Positions 21,649 to 32,400 of a stretch of 64,000 nt of DNA are shown here, piece after piece (within the stretch, counting starts at the first letter, position 1; every line of letters begins with the position of its first letter). The position numbers and the translations under genes are program-made. Under the pieces are notes generated by a model. It did no database searches. It was not told the DNA's origin and saw only the letters and a program-made list of their open reading frames with translations. The stretch lies in contig NC_068938.1 in assembly GCF_016801865.2 (NCBI RefSeq), forward strand, positions 51,004,389-51,068,388, in the 5' to 3' direction. The DNA is from Culex pipiens pallens. Taxonomy: Eukaryota; Arthropoda; Insecta; Diptera; Culicidae.

Positions 21649-23032
21649 GATTAAACTTCAGGGTAAGAACAACATCATTCGCAAATTTAAATCCAATCTG
21701 GATTGCTTCCATCATGGATGTAGCATTACTCATTGTTTGAATCAAACCAAACAGTGAGTTTTGCAAAAAAGTCATTTTTTCAAACGTAACATCGCCGAGA
21801 TCAGAAGATCCCAAAGCGTTGCCAGCAGAAAAATTTTCAAATGAGATTTGAGGTACCTGCCCAATTTCAGAAAGATTGGTAGAGGATTTAAAATTCGTGG
21901 ATGAACCCGAAACGACGTTAGCATAAGAAATGCCATTGTTGTTACCTAACTTTTCCACGGTAGGGGTATTTCTAGCATTGTTCGAGTGAGACAGCACGAA
22001 CGTTTGATTTAAAGATGCAGGTACAACCTGACTTTGAGAAAATTTCGGTTTGGATTTCGGCTGATGCTTAGCACGAGAATCCAAAACCTTTTTTCTGATG
22101 GGGCAATCCCAGAAATTTGATTTGTGATTTCCACCACAATTTGCACATTTAAATTGGGTGACTTCTTTCACGGGACAATTGTCCTTGTCGTGAGAAGAAT
22201 CCCCGCAAACCATGCATTTTGGAACCATGGCGCAATGATCAGTACCGTGACCGAATGCCTGGCAACGCCGGCACTGGGTCAGATTCTGGCCATTACCGCC
22301 ATGTTTCTTAAAATGCTCCCACTTTACCCGTACATGGAACAAAAACTGTACTTTGTCCAAAAGTTTCAAATTGTTGATTTCATTTCTGTTGAAATGAATC
22401 AGATAAAATTGAGAAGTCAAACCAGAGCGAGAAATATTCCCGTTTGATTTTTTCTTCATTGGTATTACTTGGGATGGGGCAAAGCCAAGCAACACCTTAA
22501 GTTCGTTTTTGATCTCATCCACCGACAAGTCGTTGGAGAGACCTTTCAAGACCGCCTTGAATGGCCGAGCATTCTTGGTCTCATACGTGTAGAAATTGTG
22601 TTTGTGGTTTTTCAAATAACCAACAAAAGTTTGGTGATCTTGTAAAGATTCCGTCAACAAGCGACATTCTCCTCTTCGACCAAGCTGGAACGAAACTTTC
22701 AGATTGCAAGTTTCTTTGCAATTCTTCAGTTGCGTTCGAAAGCTGGCCAAATCGGTGACGGAAGTCACTACAATTGGCGGAGCCTTTACTCGTTTCTCGA
22801 CGGCAGAAGGCTCAGTACGAGGAGAAGGTTCCTTGTCATCAGTTTCGGATAAAACACCGAAACTGTTTGTCAATGGAATTGGAGGATTGACCTCACATTC
22901 AGAATCAGAATCAGACCTCAGAAGAGGCTGTTTTCTTTTTTTGTTTCCGTTAGCCGGTTTAGCGTTCAAACGCTTCACCGACGTAACGACCAAATCTTCA
23001 GAAGATTTGCGTTTACCTTTGTTTTGACGCAT
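21635..23032 (-). CDS. Non-LTR retrotransposon ORF1: gag-like nucleic-acid-binding protein
   Basis: 465 residues; expected to coat element RNA and act as nucleic-acid chaperone. The first 40 residues are very basic (KGKRKS, NKKRKQ) and are followed by an acidic serine stretch (RSDSDSECE). Residues about 155-250 resemble the PRE_C2HC-associated domain typical of Jockey-clade ORF1. Three zinc knuckles follow: C254-X2-C257-X4-H262-X4-C267, C273-X2-C276-X4-H281-X4-C286 and C296-X2-C299-X3-H303-X6-C310. The last ~150 residues are polar and low in structure. The start codon follows a 218-nt 5' UTR. The stop overlaps the ORF2 start by 14 nt. The frame is intact. Confidence 0.94.
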   Translation of the reverse strand: MRQNKGKRKSSEDLVVTSVKRLNAKPANGNKKRKQPLLRSDSDSECEVNPPIPLTNSFGVLSETDDKEPSPRTEPSAVEKRVKAPPIVVTSVTDLASFRTQLKNCKETCNLKVSFQLGRRGECRLLTESLQDHQTFVGYLKNHKHNFYTYETKNARPFKAVLKGLSNDLSVDEIKNELKVLLGFAPSQVIPMKKKSNGNISRSGLTSQFYLIHFNRNEINNLKLLDKVQFLFHVRVKWEHFKKHGGNGQNLTQCRRCQAFGHGTDHCAMVPKCMVCGDSSHDKDNCPVKEVTQFKCANCGGNHKSNFWDCPIRKKVLDSRAKHQPKSKPKFSQSQVVPASLNQTFVLSHSNNARNTPTVEKLGNNNGISYANVVSGSSTNFKSSTNLSEIGQVPQISFENFSAGNALGSSDLGDVTFEKMTFLQNSLFGLIQTMSNATSMMEAIQIGFKFANDVVLTLKFNHGSK

Positions 23033-23217
23033 TTTGCAAGCAAAGTTCTCTTAAAAAGATGGCTTTGTTTGTAAAATACAACAAAATTTCAGGTGGGGTT
23101 AGTCTTGAAAAGACTGTTTAGAATTTTGGAAAATAACTCAGGTAGTCTTTAAAAAGACTGTGAATTTTGTTTTGAAATAACTCTGAGCTTAGGTAGTAAA
23201 AAATACCGCAGCTCTAG

Positions 23218-23250
23218 TGTCCGTTCACCACGAAGGTTCGCAAGACACTG
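23218..23250 (-). promoter_or_regulatory. Internal core promoter of the Juan-type element: Initiator plus DPE
   Basis: The element begins CAGTGT; with A (23249) as +1, positions +28 to +32 are GGACA (23222-23218), a perfect match to the DPE consensus RGWYV. An Initiator at the first base with a correctly spaced DPE is the known downstream promoter design of Jockey- and I-type elements. It lets a transcript carry its own promoter. Confidence 0.8.
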
Positions 23251-23262
23251 GGATATTGGCAG
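23251..23262 (+). repeat. Target-site duplication, 5' side of Juan-type element
   Basis: GGATATTGGCAG, identical to 18753-18764; it continues into 'ttgaagaag' of the host flank. Confidence 0.9.
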
Positions 23263-24392
23263 TTGAAGAAGTCTTTAAAGCTATATAAGAAATTAGCTTA
23301 GCTTTCAAATGTATTCCGTATCAAACATTTTCAAGGACATCTTCACAGATCACGAAAAATGCTTAACATGCGAAATTTAATAGCAAACAGAACAACTGAT
23401 ACCCTTGAAGAGGAATTGGGGCCACCAAACTGCACAGGCCTCTTCAACCTCTCAAAGATTTCCAATTGCCCTCCTCCCTCCCACTGTCTGCTTGAGCCCA
23501 TCATCAGTTTAAGGCTTTGGGAAGCCATCTTGGGAGACATGTCGCCCAAGGCCATTGTCCGTTGGTTGCCATCATACCCCCCACCCCACACTCCCTAGGA
23601 CACGATGGAAGTAATAAAGGCTGGCTTTTCCGGGCAAAAAGTGATTTATACTCCAGAGTCCCCACGGCTGGATTTGTTGTAGGCTGCTGAATCCTGAATG
23701 AAAAAGGACACGTACGTAAACACGTCATGAACCGTTACGCACACGCACACACGCACGTGCATATTTTGGGATGTAAAAATATTTATGGAGTGAAGAAGCC
23801 TAAACATACACGTGGCCAAAAATGCTTCGGAAGCGGTAACGATCGCTTTTTTTTTTTACTTTAAATTTTGTTTGCTCAAGAAGGCGAACACAGCCCCTGC
23901 TCGTATAAATGTTTCACTTGGAAATTGAATTCTTTGAACGGGATTGAAAAAAAAAAAAGAAAAACGAAAAGTAAACAGGAATTTTACGATCAGCTGGGTG
24001 TAGGTCCTTGCTGAGTGAGTAATGTAATGAAAATTTGAGGCGGTTCATAAATTTTGAACCATGTTTGCCTTAGATTTGAATTTTAATTTAGTTTCCACCC
24101 AAATGTGACAACATTTTTACCATCTTTTATCGCATTCTATTTTGGGACCAACCATAAACCACGTAGACACTTTTGGGGGGGAGGGGAGGGAGGGGGGGGG
24201 TTGAGTATGGTGATTGTCCACGATCCATACAAAAAAGATTTTAAACGCAATTGCACTCTGTATCGGCTGCCTAATTTTTTTTCATCCAAGCCTCATTTTT
24301 TAGGGAAAAAAAATCCACGATTGTTGGTGTAATTTTTTGAACAGAAGGGAAAATAGATTCAATCTGAAAAAAGCAAAAATCATCTTTTGAGC
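23263..24392. other. Spacer with a guanine-run (G-quadruplex-like) motif
   Basis: No gene recognised. At about 24175-24200 the plus strand has four G runs separated by single A. The run sits between 'ataaaccacgtagacac' and 'gtgattgtccacgatccat', an imperfect inverted pair, so it may be the centre of a small repeat element. Confidence 0.45.
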
Positions 24393-24750
24393 TACACAGC
24401 TAAAAAAGTAGTAATCCAACTGCGTGTAAAAGGCCTGGGTTTAAAATAAATATTGCATTATTTTATGCAATTTTATGTGATTTTACACCCTGAAATATGT
24501 AGCCCATCAGTATGGGAAACCTCATTAACCGAAATGTCAACCTCATGCGTTTATCCTTGCAGCATTTCATCGGTCTGATGGCCGAGTGGGCTAAGGCATC
24601 AGTCCTTAATGTTAGTGCTGGGTTTGAATCCCGTCGGTTACAATTTTTTTTTGTGTTTGTAAAAATTGTACATGCAGTGTGTAATATTAAGTGTTTATTT
24701 CAACGAAGGTGATGTGCATGCGATTTTACCATCGAATTTTTTGCTGTGTA
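24393..24750 (+). mobile_element. TA-flanked TIR element carrying a tRNA-like Pol III cassette
   Basis: Ends TACACAGCTAAAAAAG and TTTTTTGCTGTGTA are inverted repeats with TA at both borders. Inside, 24575-24645 contains a perfect A box TGGCCGAGTGGG, a B box GGTTTGAATCC (one mismatch) and a T9 run. The type resembles tRNA-Leu or -Ser, but the anticodon arm is not foldable. The design parallels 3767-4164. Confidence 0.6.
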
Positions 24751-25021
24751 CAACATAAGATGGGCAAAATTTACTTTGCTGTGCACTTTTCTGTATTTTC
24801 CTTCTTGATTTTTTCGATTTTTTTTAAAAAGATGCACGAACCTGAAATGGCAACACTATCAAATGAATTATGAACATCTACACGAATAGAAATCCTGTAA
24901 GCAAATCCGATAACACTGTGTTGTTGAATTTGACAACATGGAAATGTTCCAAAATCGTCAACATTTTTCTCTATTTCGCAGCAAATGTTTTCAAAATTAT
25001 TGTTTTTAGGGGGAGGGGTGC

Positions 25022-25196
25022 ACAGAAAAAAATCATGGTAATATTACATCTGAGAAGGGGTACATCTTCTATGTCAGAAAAAATGTGTAATTTTACCTCT
25101 GATAATCTGTTATTTTACCACCTTTCTGTCGTCGTTTTTTCAGTCTAAATTGAGGTAAAATTACATCATAAAAGAGGTTATATTCAACCTTCCTTC
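25022..25196 (+). mobile_element. Truncated MITE (TACACAG family)
   Basis: Starts cacagaaaaaaatcatgg and matches 2005-2195 through 'attacatcataaaagagg' and 'atattcaacctt'; the right terminus is missing. Confidence 0.6.
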
Positions 25197-25364
25197 AAAA
25201 GATACAGATTTTTGAATTTTCACATATCATTTTTGTATGGACAGCTGCCAAATTTGTATGGAAAATTATATGGACAAACTAATGATGCAAAATGGCTTAT
25301 TTTGGGCATACCGAAGGTACCAAAAAAGTTTCAGCCGGATTAAAAAATACAAAAAAATCAAATG

Positions 25365-25388
25365 ACCGAAATCACAGAGAATTGCTCA
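25365..25388. repeat. Left 24-bp target-site duplication of the satellite insertion
   Basis: ACCGAAATCACAG...TTGCTCA, exact match to 44992-45015; followed directly by the 'taagcataagcataagcata' tail. Confidence 0.85.
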
Positions 25389-26027
25389 TAAGCATAAGCA
25401 TAAGCATAGGTGCCCACCCACAGTTGCTACTCCGTTATTGACCAGGACCTCCAGAAGTTACATCCACGAGCCGTGGAAGATAAGTGGGTGCTATCTTTCC
25501 TCGCTTCGCAACTTCTCAAAGGCCCCTATCATACTGATCAATACCGGCGCCGGCCACGACCAGTGGTAGGGTCACGGGGAAGTGGATGGGAATGTTAGTC
25601 CGATACTTGAGTGATAGAGACCGCCCAATCGACTGCTTCTCCGACAAAGTATCACATGAGTTTTGAGGGGGTTAGTAGATGGGTATGAGGTCAGGATTCA
25701 CGAGTGGCAGTGATGTGACCATGAGCATTTTGTTTATCGGTTGAAATTTTAAATCTTAGGCAGCCGGCTGCGGAAAGATAAATAATTGATTATTTAAAAA
25801 GTTTGTTTTAATCGAACGCGTGCCAACCGAGCGGTAGTGCTATGGGCTGGACTTATCAGTATATTTTTACTGTTGGTACAATTAAGATAACGCGAGCAAA
25901 TGTCAAAAATAGTAGATGAGTTAATACTAAAGCTGCCAGTTGGAATAAATTATTACGATCAACGAATATAAACGAAAAGAAAACAGGACACCACGTAACC
26001 GATTGTAATGAAATTAAAACAATAACA
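25389..26027 (-). mobile_element. Unique body and microsatellite tail of the composite insertion
   Basis: On the minus strand the body starts gtgttattgtttt and ends with about 3.5 copies of TTATGC at 25389-25410. The last ~230 bp is GC-richer (for example 'ggccggcgccgg', 'ggcggtctctatcactc') and looks like an element 3' UTR. Near its 5' side 'tcctgttttcttttcg' resembles the monomer motif 'tcctgttttttcg' in the same sense. That suggests the monomer derives from this element's own 5' region. No convincing protein. Confidence 0.6.
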
Positions 26028-26060
26028 CAGTAGTGCGGTGCCTGTGTGGACGCTCAGTCC
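26028..26060 (+). promoter_or_regulatory. Initiator plus DPE in each 117-bp monomer (first example)
   Basis: With the A of CAGT as +1 (26029), +28 to +32 is AGTCC (26056-26060), a perfect RGWYV DPE at the exact spacing required. Upstream in internal monomers are a reverse CCAAT box ('gattggtca') and an AT-rich 'cattataattaaataatgg'. The Initiator and DPE are unchanged by the common variants. The same elements recur in about 162 monomers, on the plus strand in this arm and on the minus strand in the right arm. Confidence 0.7.
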
Positions 26061-29000
26061 TGTTTTTTCGTGTTATTTCCGTCTCTTTTGTGTCGCTGTT
26101 CGAGTGCATGGGGTGATTGGTCATTATAATTAAATAATGGCATCAGTAGTGCGGTGCCTGTGTGGACGCTCAGTCCTGTTTTTTCGTGTTATTTTCCGTC
26201 TCTTTTGTGTCGCTGTTCGAGTGCATGGGGTGATTGGTCATTATAATTAAATAATGGCATCAGTAGTGCGGTGCCTGTGTGGACGCGCAGTCCTGTTTTT
26301 TCGTGTTATTTTCCGTCTCTTTTATGTCGCTGTTCGAGTGCATGGGGTGATTGGTCATTATAATTAAATAATGGCATCAGTAGTGCGGTGCCTGTGTGGA
26401 CGCTCAGTCCTGTTTTTTCGTGTTATTTTCCGTCTCTTTTGTGTCGCTGTTCGAGTGCATGGGGTGATTGGTCATTATAATTAAATAATGGCATCAGTAG
26501 TGCGGTGCCTGTGTGGACGCTCAGTCCTGTTTTTTCGTGTTATTTTCCGTCTCTTTTGTGTCGCTGTTCGAGTGCATGGGGTGATTGGTCATTATAATTA
26601 AATAATGGCATCAGTAGTGCGGTGCCTGTGTGGACGCTCAGTCCTGTTTTTTCGTGTTATTTTCCGTCTCTTTTATGTCGCTGTTCGAGTGCATGGGATT
26701 GGTCATTATAATTAAATAATGGCATCAGTAGTGCGGTGCCTGTGTGGACGCTCAGTCCTGTTTTTTCGTGTTATTTTCCGTCTCTTTTGTGTCGCTGTTC
26801 GAGTGCATGGGGTGATTGGTCATTATAATTAAATAATGGCATCAGTAGTGCGGTGCCTGTGTGGACGCTCAGTCCTGTTTTTTCGTGTTATTTTCCGTCT
26901 CTTTTATGTCGCTGTTCGAGTGCATGGGATTGGTCATTATAATTAAATAATGGCATCAGTAGTGCGGTGCCTGTGTGGACGCTCAGTCCTGTTTTTTCGT
27001 GTTATTTTCCGTCTCTTTTGTGTCGCTGTTCGAGTGCATGGGGTGATTGGTCATTATAATTAAATAATGGCATCAGTAGTGCGGTGCCTGTGTGGACGCT
27101 CAGTCCTGTTTTTTCGTGTTATTTTCCGTCTCTTTTGTGTCGCTGTTCGAGTGCATGGGGTGATTGGTCATTATAATTAAATAATGGCATCAGTAGTGCG
27201 GTGCCTGTGTGGACGCTCAGTCCTGTTTTTTCGTGTTATTTTCCGTCTCTTTTGTGTCGCTGTTCGAGTGCATGGGGTGATTGGTCATTATAATTAAATA
27301 ATGGCATCAGTAGTGCGGTGCCTGTGTGGATGCTCAGTCCTGTTTTTTCGTGTTATTTTCCGTCTCTTTTGTGTCGCTGTTCGAGTGCATGGGGTGATTG
27401 GTCATTATAATTAAATAATGGCATCAGTAGTGCGGTGCCTGTGTGGACGCTCAGTCCTGTTTTTTCGTGTTATTTTCCGTCTCTTTTGTGTCGCTGTTCG
27501 AGTGCATGGGGTGATTGGTCATTATAATTAAATAATGGCATCAGTAGTGCGGTGCCTGTGCGGACGCTCAGTCCTGTTTTTTCGTGTTATTTTCCGTCTC
27601 TTTTATGTCGCTGTTCGAGTGCATGGGGTGATTGGTCATTATAATTAAATAATGGCATCAGTAGTGCGGTGCCTGTGCGGACGCTCAGTCCTGTTTTTTC
27701 GTGTTATTTTCCGTCTCTTTTATGTCGCTGTTCGAGTGCATGGGGTGATTGGTCATTATAATTAAATAATGGCATCAGTAGTGCGGTGCCTGTGCGGACG
27801 CTCAGTCCTGTTTTTTCGTGTTATTTTCCGTCTCTTTTATGTCGCTGTTCGAGTGCATGGGGTGATTGGTCATTATAATTAAATAATGGCATCAGTAGTG
27901 CGGTGCCTGTGTGGACGCTCAGTCCTGTTTTTTCGTGTTATTTTCCGTCTCTTTTGTGTCGCTGTTCGAGTGCATGGGGTGATTGGTCATTATAATTAAA
28001 TAATGGCATCAGTAGTGCGGTGCCTGTGTGGACGCTCAGTCCTGTTTTTTCGTGTTATTTTCCGTCTCTTTTGTGTCGCTGTTCGAGTGCATGGGGTGAT
28101 TGGTCATTATAATTAAATAATGGCATCAGTAGTGCGGTGCCTGTGCGGACGCTCAGTCCTGTTTTTTCGTGTTATTTTCCGTCTCTTTTATGTCGCTGTT
28201 CGAGTGCATGGGGTGATTGGTCATTATAATTAAATAATGGCATCAGTAGTGCGGTGCCTGTGCGGACGCTCAGTCCTGTTTTTTCGTGTTATTTTCCGTC
28301 TCTTTTATGTCGCTGTTCGAGTGCATGGGGTGATTGGTCATTATAATTAAATAATGGCATCAGTAGTGCGGTGCCTGTGTGGACGCGCAGTCCTGTTTTT
28401 TCGTGTTATTTTCCGTCTCTTTTATGTCGCTGTTCGAGTGCATGGGGTGATTGGTCATTATAATTAAATAATGGCATCAGTAGTGCGGTGCCTGTGTGGA
28501 CGCTCAGTCCTGTTTTTTCGTGTTATTTTCCGTCTCTTTTGTGTCGCTGTTCGAGTGCATGGGGTGATTGGTCATTATAATTAAATAATGGCATCAGTAG
28601 TGCGGCGCCTGTGTGGACGCGCAGTCCTGTTTTTTCGTGTTATTTTCCGTCTCTTTTATGTCGCTGTTCGAGTGCATGGGGTGATTGGTCATTATAATTA
28701 AATAATGGCATCAGTAGTGCGGTGCCTGTGCGGACGCTCAGTCCTGTTTTTTCGTGTTATTTTCCGTCTCTTTTATGTCGCTGTTCGAGTGCATGGGGTG
28801 ATTGGTCATTATAATTAAATAATGGCATCAGTAGTGCGGTGCCTGTGTGGACGCTCAGTCCTGTTTTTTCGTGTTATTTTCCGTCTCTTTTATGTCGCTG
28901 TTCGAGTGCATGGGGTGATTGGTCATTATAATTAAATAATGGCATCAGTAGTGCGGTGCCTGTGTGGACGCTCAGTCCTGTTTTTTCGTGTTATTTTCCG

Positions 29001-29428
29001 TCTCTTTTATGTCGCTGTTCGAGTGCATGGGGTGATTGGTCATTATAATTAAATAATGGCATCAGTAGTGCGGTGCCTGTGTGGACGCGCAGTCCTGTTT
29101 TTTCGTGTTATTTTCCGTCTCTTTTATGTCGCTGTTCGAGTGCATGGGGTGATTGGTCATTATAATTAAATAATGGCATCAGTAGTGCGGTGCCTGTGTG
29201 GACGCTCAGTCCTGTTTTTTCGTGTTATTTTCCGTCTCTTTTGTGTCGCTGTTCGAGTGCATGGGGTGATTGGTCATTATAATTAAATAATGGCATCAGT
29301 AGTGCGGTGCCTGTGTGGACGCTCAGTCCTGTTTTTTCGTGTTATTTTCCGTCTCTTTTGTGTCGCTGTTCGAGTGCATGGGGTGATTGGTCATTATAAT
29401 TAAATAATGGCATCAGTAGTGCGGCGCC
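26028..29428 (+). repeat. Left arm of 117-bp promoter satellite, about 29 monomers
   Basis: Monomers run head to tail on the plus strand from CAGTAGTGCGG at 26028 to a partial unit at 29428. The period is 117 bp (for example 26141, 26258, 26375). Variants: gtgtcgc or atgtcgc, cgctcag or cgcgcag, tgtgtgg or tgtgcgg, and a 3-bp deletion (catgggatt) at 26691 and 26922. The array begins within a base or two of the Initiator motif. Very low divergence indicates recent amplification or strong homogenisation. Confidence 0.97.
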
Positions 29429-29446
29429 ATTAGTGCGATGCCATTA
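29421..29446. repeat. Dyad junction between the two satellite arms
   Basis: The left arm ends within a unit at 'agtgcggcgcc'; the right arm begins 'attagtgcgatgccattatt', the reverse complement of a unit end with changes. The centre is a short GGCGCC palindrome with no spacer. It is the centre of an approximately 3.4-kb-arm inverted repeat. Confidence 0.9.
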
Positions 29447-32400
29447 TTTAATTATAATGACCAATCACCCCATGCACTCGAACAGCGACATAAAAGAGAC
29501 GGAAAATAACACGAAAAAACAGGACTGAGCGTCCGCACAGGCACCGCACTACTGATGCCATTATTTAATTATAATGACCAATCACCCCATGCACTCGAAC
29601 AGCGACATAAAAGAGACGGAAAATAACACGAAAAAACAGGACTGAGCGTCCACACAGGCACCGCACTACTGATGCCATTATTTAATTATAATGACCAATC
29701 ACCCCATGCACTCGAACAGCGACATAAAAGAGACGGAAAATAACACGAAAAAACAGGACTGCGCGTCCACACAGGCACCGCACTACTGATGCCATTATTT
29801 AATTATAATGACCAATCACCCCATGCACTCGAACAGCGACATAAAAGAGACGGAAAACAACACGAAAAAACAGGACTGAGCGTCCGCACAGGCACCGCAC
29901 TACTGATGCCATTATTTAATTATAATGACCAATCACCCCATGCACTCGAACAGCGACATAAAAGAGACGGAAAATAACACGAAAAAACAGGACTGCGCGT
30001 CCACACAGGCACCGCACTACTGATGCCATTATTTAATTATAATGACCAATCACCCCATGCACTCGAACAGCGACACAAAAGAGACGGAAAATAACACGAA
30101 AAAACAGGACTGAGCGTCCACACAGGCACCGCACTACTGATGCCATTATTTAATTATAATGACCAATCACCCCATGCACTCGAACAGCGACATAAAAGAG
30201 ACGGAAAATAACACGAAAAAACAGGACTGCGCGTCCACACAGGCACCGCACTACTGATGCCATTATTTAATTATAATGACCAATCACCCCATGCACTCGA
30301 ACAGCGACATAAAAGAGACGGAAAATAACACGAAAAAACAGGACTGAGCGTCCGCACAGGCACCGCACTACTGATGCCATTATTTAATTATAATGACCAA
30401 TCACCCCATGCACTCGAACAGCGACATAAAAGAGACGGAAAATAACACGAAAAAACAGGACTGAGCGTCCGCACAGGCACCGCACTACTGATGCCATTAT
30501 TTAATTATAATGACCAATCACCCCATGCACTCGAACAGCGACATAAAAGAGACGGAAAATAACACGAAAAAACAGGACTGCGCGTCCACACAGGCGCCGC
30601 ACTACTGATGCCATTATTTAATTATAATGACCAATCACCCCATGCACTCGAACAGCGACACAAAAGAGACGGAAAATAACACGAAAAAACAGGACTGAGC
30701 GTCCACACAGGCACCGCACTACTGATGCCATTATTTAATTATAATGACCAATCACCCCATGCACTCGAACAGCGACATAAAAGAGACGGAAAATAACACG
30801 AAAAAACAGGACTGCGCGTCCACACAGGCACCGCACTACTGATGCCATTATTTAATTATAATGACCAATCACCCCATGCACTCGAACAGCGACATAAAAG
30901 AGACGGAAAATAACACGAAAAAACAGGACTGAGCGTCCGCACAGGCACCGCACTACTGATGCCATTATTTAATTATAATGACCAATCACCCCATGCACTC
31001 GAACAGCGACACAAAAGAGACGGAAAATAACACGAAAAAACAGGACTGAGCGTCCACACAGGCACCGCACTACTGATGCCATTATTTAATTATAATGACC
31101 AATCACCCCATGCACTCGAACAGCGACACAAAAGAGACGGAAAATAACACGAAAAAACAGGACTGAGCATCCACACAGGCACCGCACTACTGATGCCATT
31201 ATTTAATTATAATGACCAATCACCCCATGCACTCGAACAGCGACACAAAAGAGACGGAAAATAACACGAAAAAACAGGACTGAGCGTCCACACAGGCACC
31301 GCACTACTGATGCCATTATTTAATTATAATGACCAATCACCCCATGCACTCGAACAGCGACACAAAAGAGACGGAAAATAACACGAAAAAACAGGACTGA
31401 GCGTCCACACAGGCACCGCACTACTGATGCCATTATTTAATTATAATGACCAATCACCCCATGCACTCGAACAGCGACACAAAAGAGACGGAAAATAACA
31501 CGAAAAAACAGGACTGAGCGTCCACACAGGCACCGCACTACTGATGCCATTATTTAATTATAATGACCAATCACCCATGCACTCGAACAGCGACATAAAA
31601 GAGACGGAAAATAACACGAAAAAACAGGACTGAGCGTCCACACAGGCACCGCACTACTGATGCCATTATTTAATTATAATGACCAATCACCCCATGCACT
31701 CGAACAGCGACACAAAAGAGACGGAAAATAACACGAAAAAACAGGACTGAGCGTCCACACAGGCACCGCACTACTGATGCCATTATTTAATTATAATGAC
31801 CAATCACCCCATGCACTCGAACAGCGACATAAAAGAGACGGAAAATAACACGAAAAAACAGGACTGAGCGTCCACACAGGCACCGCACTACTGATGCCAT
31901 TATTTAATTATAATGACCAATCACCCCATGCACTCGAACAGCGACACAAAAGAGACGGAAAATAACACGAAAAAACAGGACTGAGCGTCCACACAGGCAC
32001 CGCACTACTGATGCCATTATTTAATTATAATGACCAATCACCCCATGCACTCGAACAGCGACACAAAAGAGACGGAAAATAACACGAAAAAACAGGACTG
32101 AGCGTCCACACAGGCACCGCACTACTGATGCCATTATTTAATTATAATGACCAATCACCCCATGCACTCGAACAGCGACATAAAAGAGACGGAAAATAAC
32201 ACGAAAAAACAGGACTGCGCGTCCACACAGGCACCGCACTACTGATGCCATTATTTAATTATAATGACCAATCACCCCATGCACTCGAACAGCGACACAA
32301 AAGAGACGGAAAATAACACGAAAAAACAGGACTGAGCGTCCACACAGGCACCGCACTACTGATGCCATTATTTAATTATAATGACCAATCACCCCATGCA

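Larger units (their letters stand above)
18765..23250 (-). mobile_element. Complete Juan-type (Jockey clade) non-LTR retrotransposon
   Basis: A 4.49-kb element on the minus strand, bounded by a 12-bp target-site duplication. Order in its own sense: a 5' UTR of 218 bp starting CAGTGTCTTGCG, ORF1 (nucleic-acid-binding, three zinc knuckles), ORF2 (endonuclease plus reverse transcriptase), a ~210-bp 3' UTR with an AATAAA signal, and 12 A. Both ORFs are open over their full length, the 5' end coincides with an Initiator motif, and the duplications are exact. It therefore appears full-length, young and potentially mobile. Two overlapping ORFs, no RNase H and a poly(A) tail fit the Jockey clade. Assignment to Juan rests on my recognition of the protein type in mosquitoes. 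Confidence 0.92.

Noticed and set aside
18899..23027. Several plus-strand frames of 60-107 codons
   Set aside because: They are antisense shadows of the retrotransposon ORFs and 3' UTR.
29789..29977. A 62-codon plus-strand frame inside the right satellite arm
   Set aside because: It exists only because one monomer has a local change that removes a stop; other monomers do not keep it.
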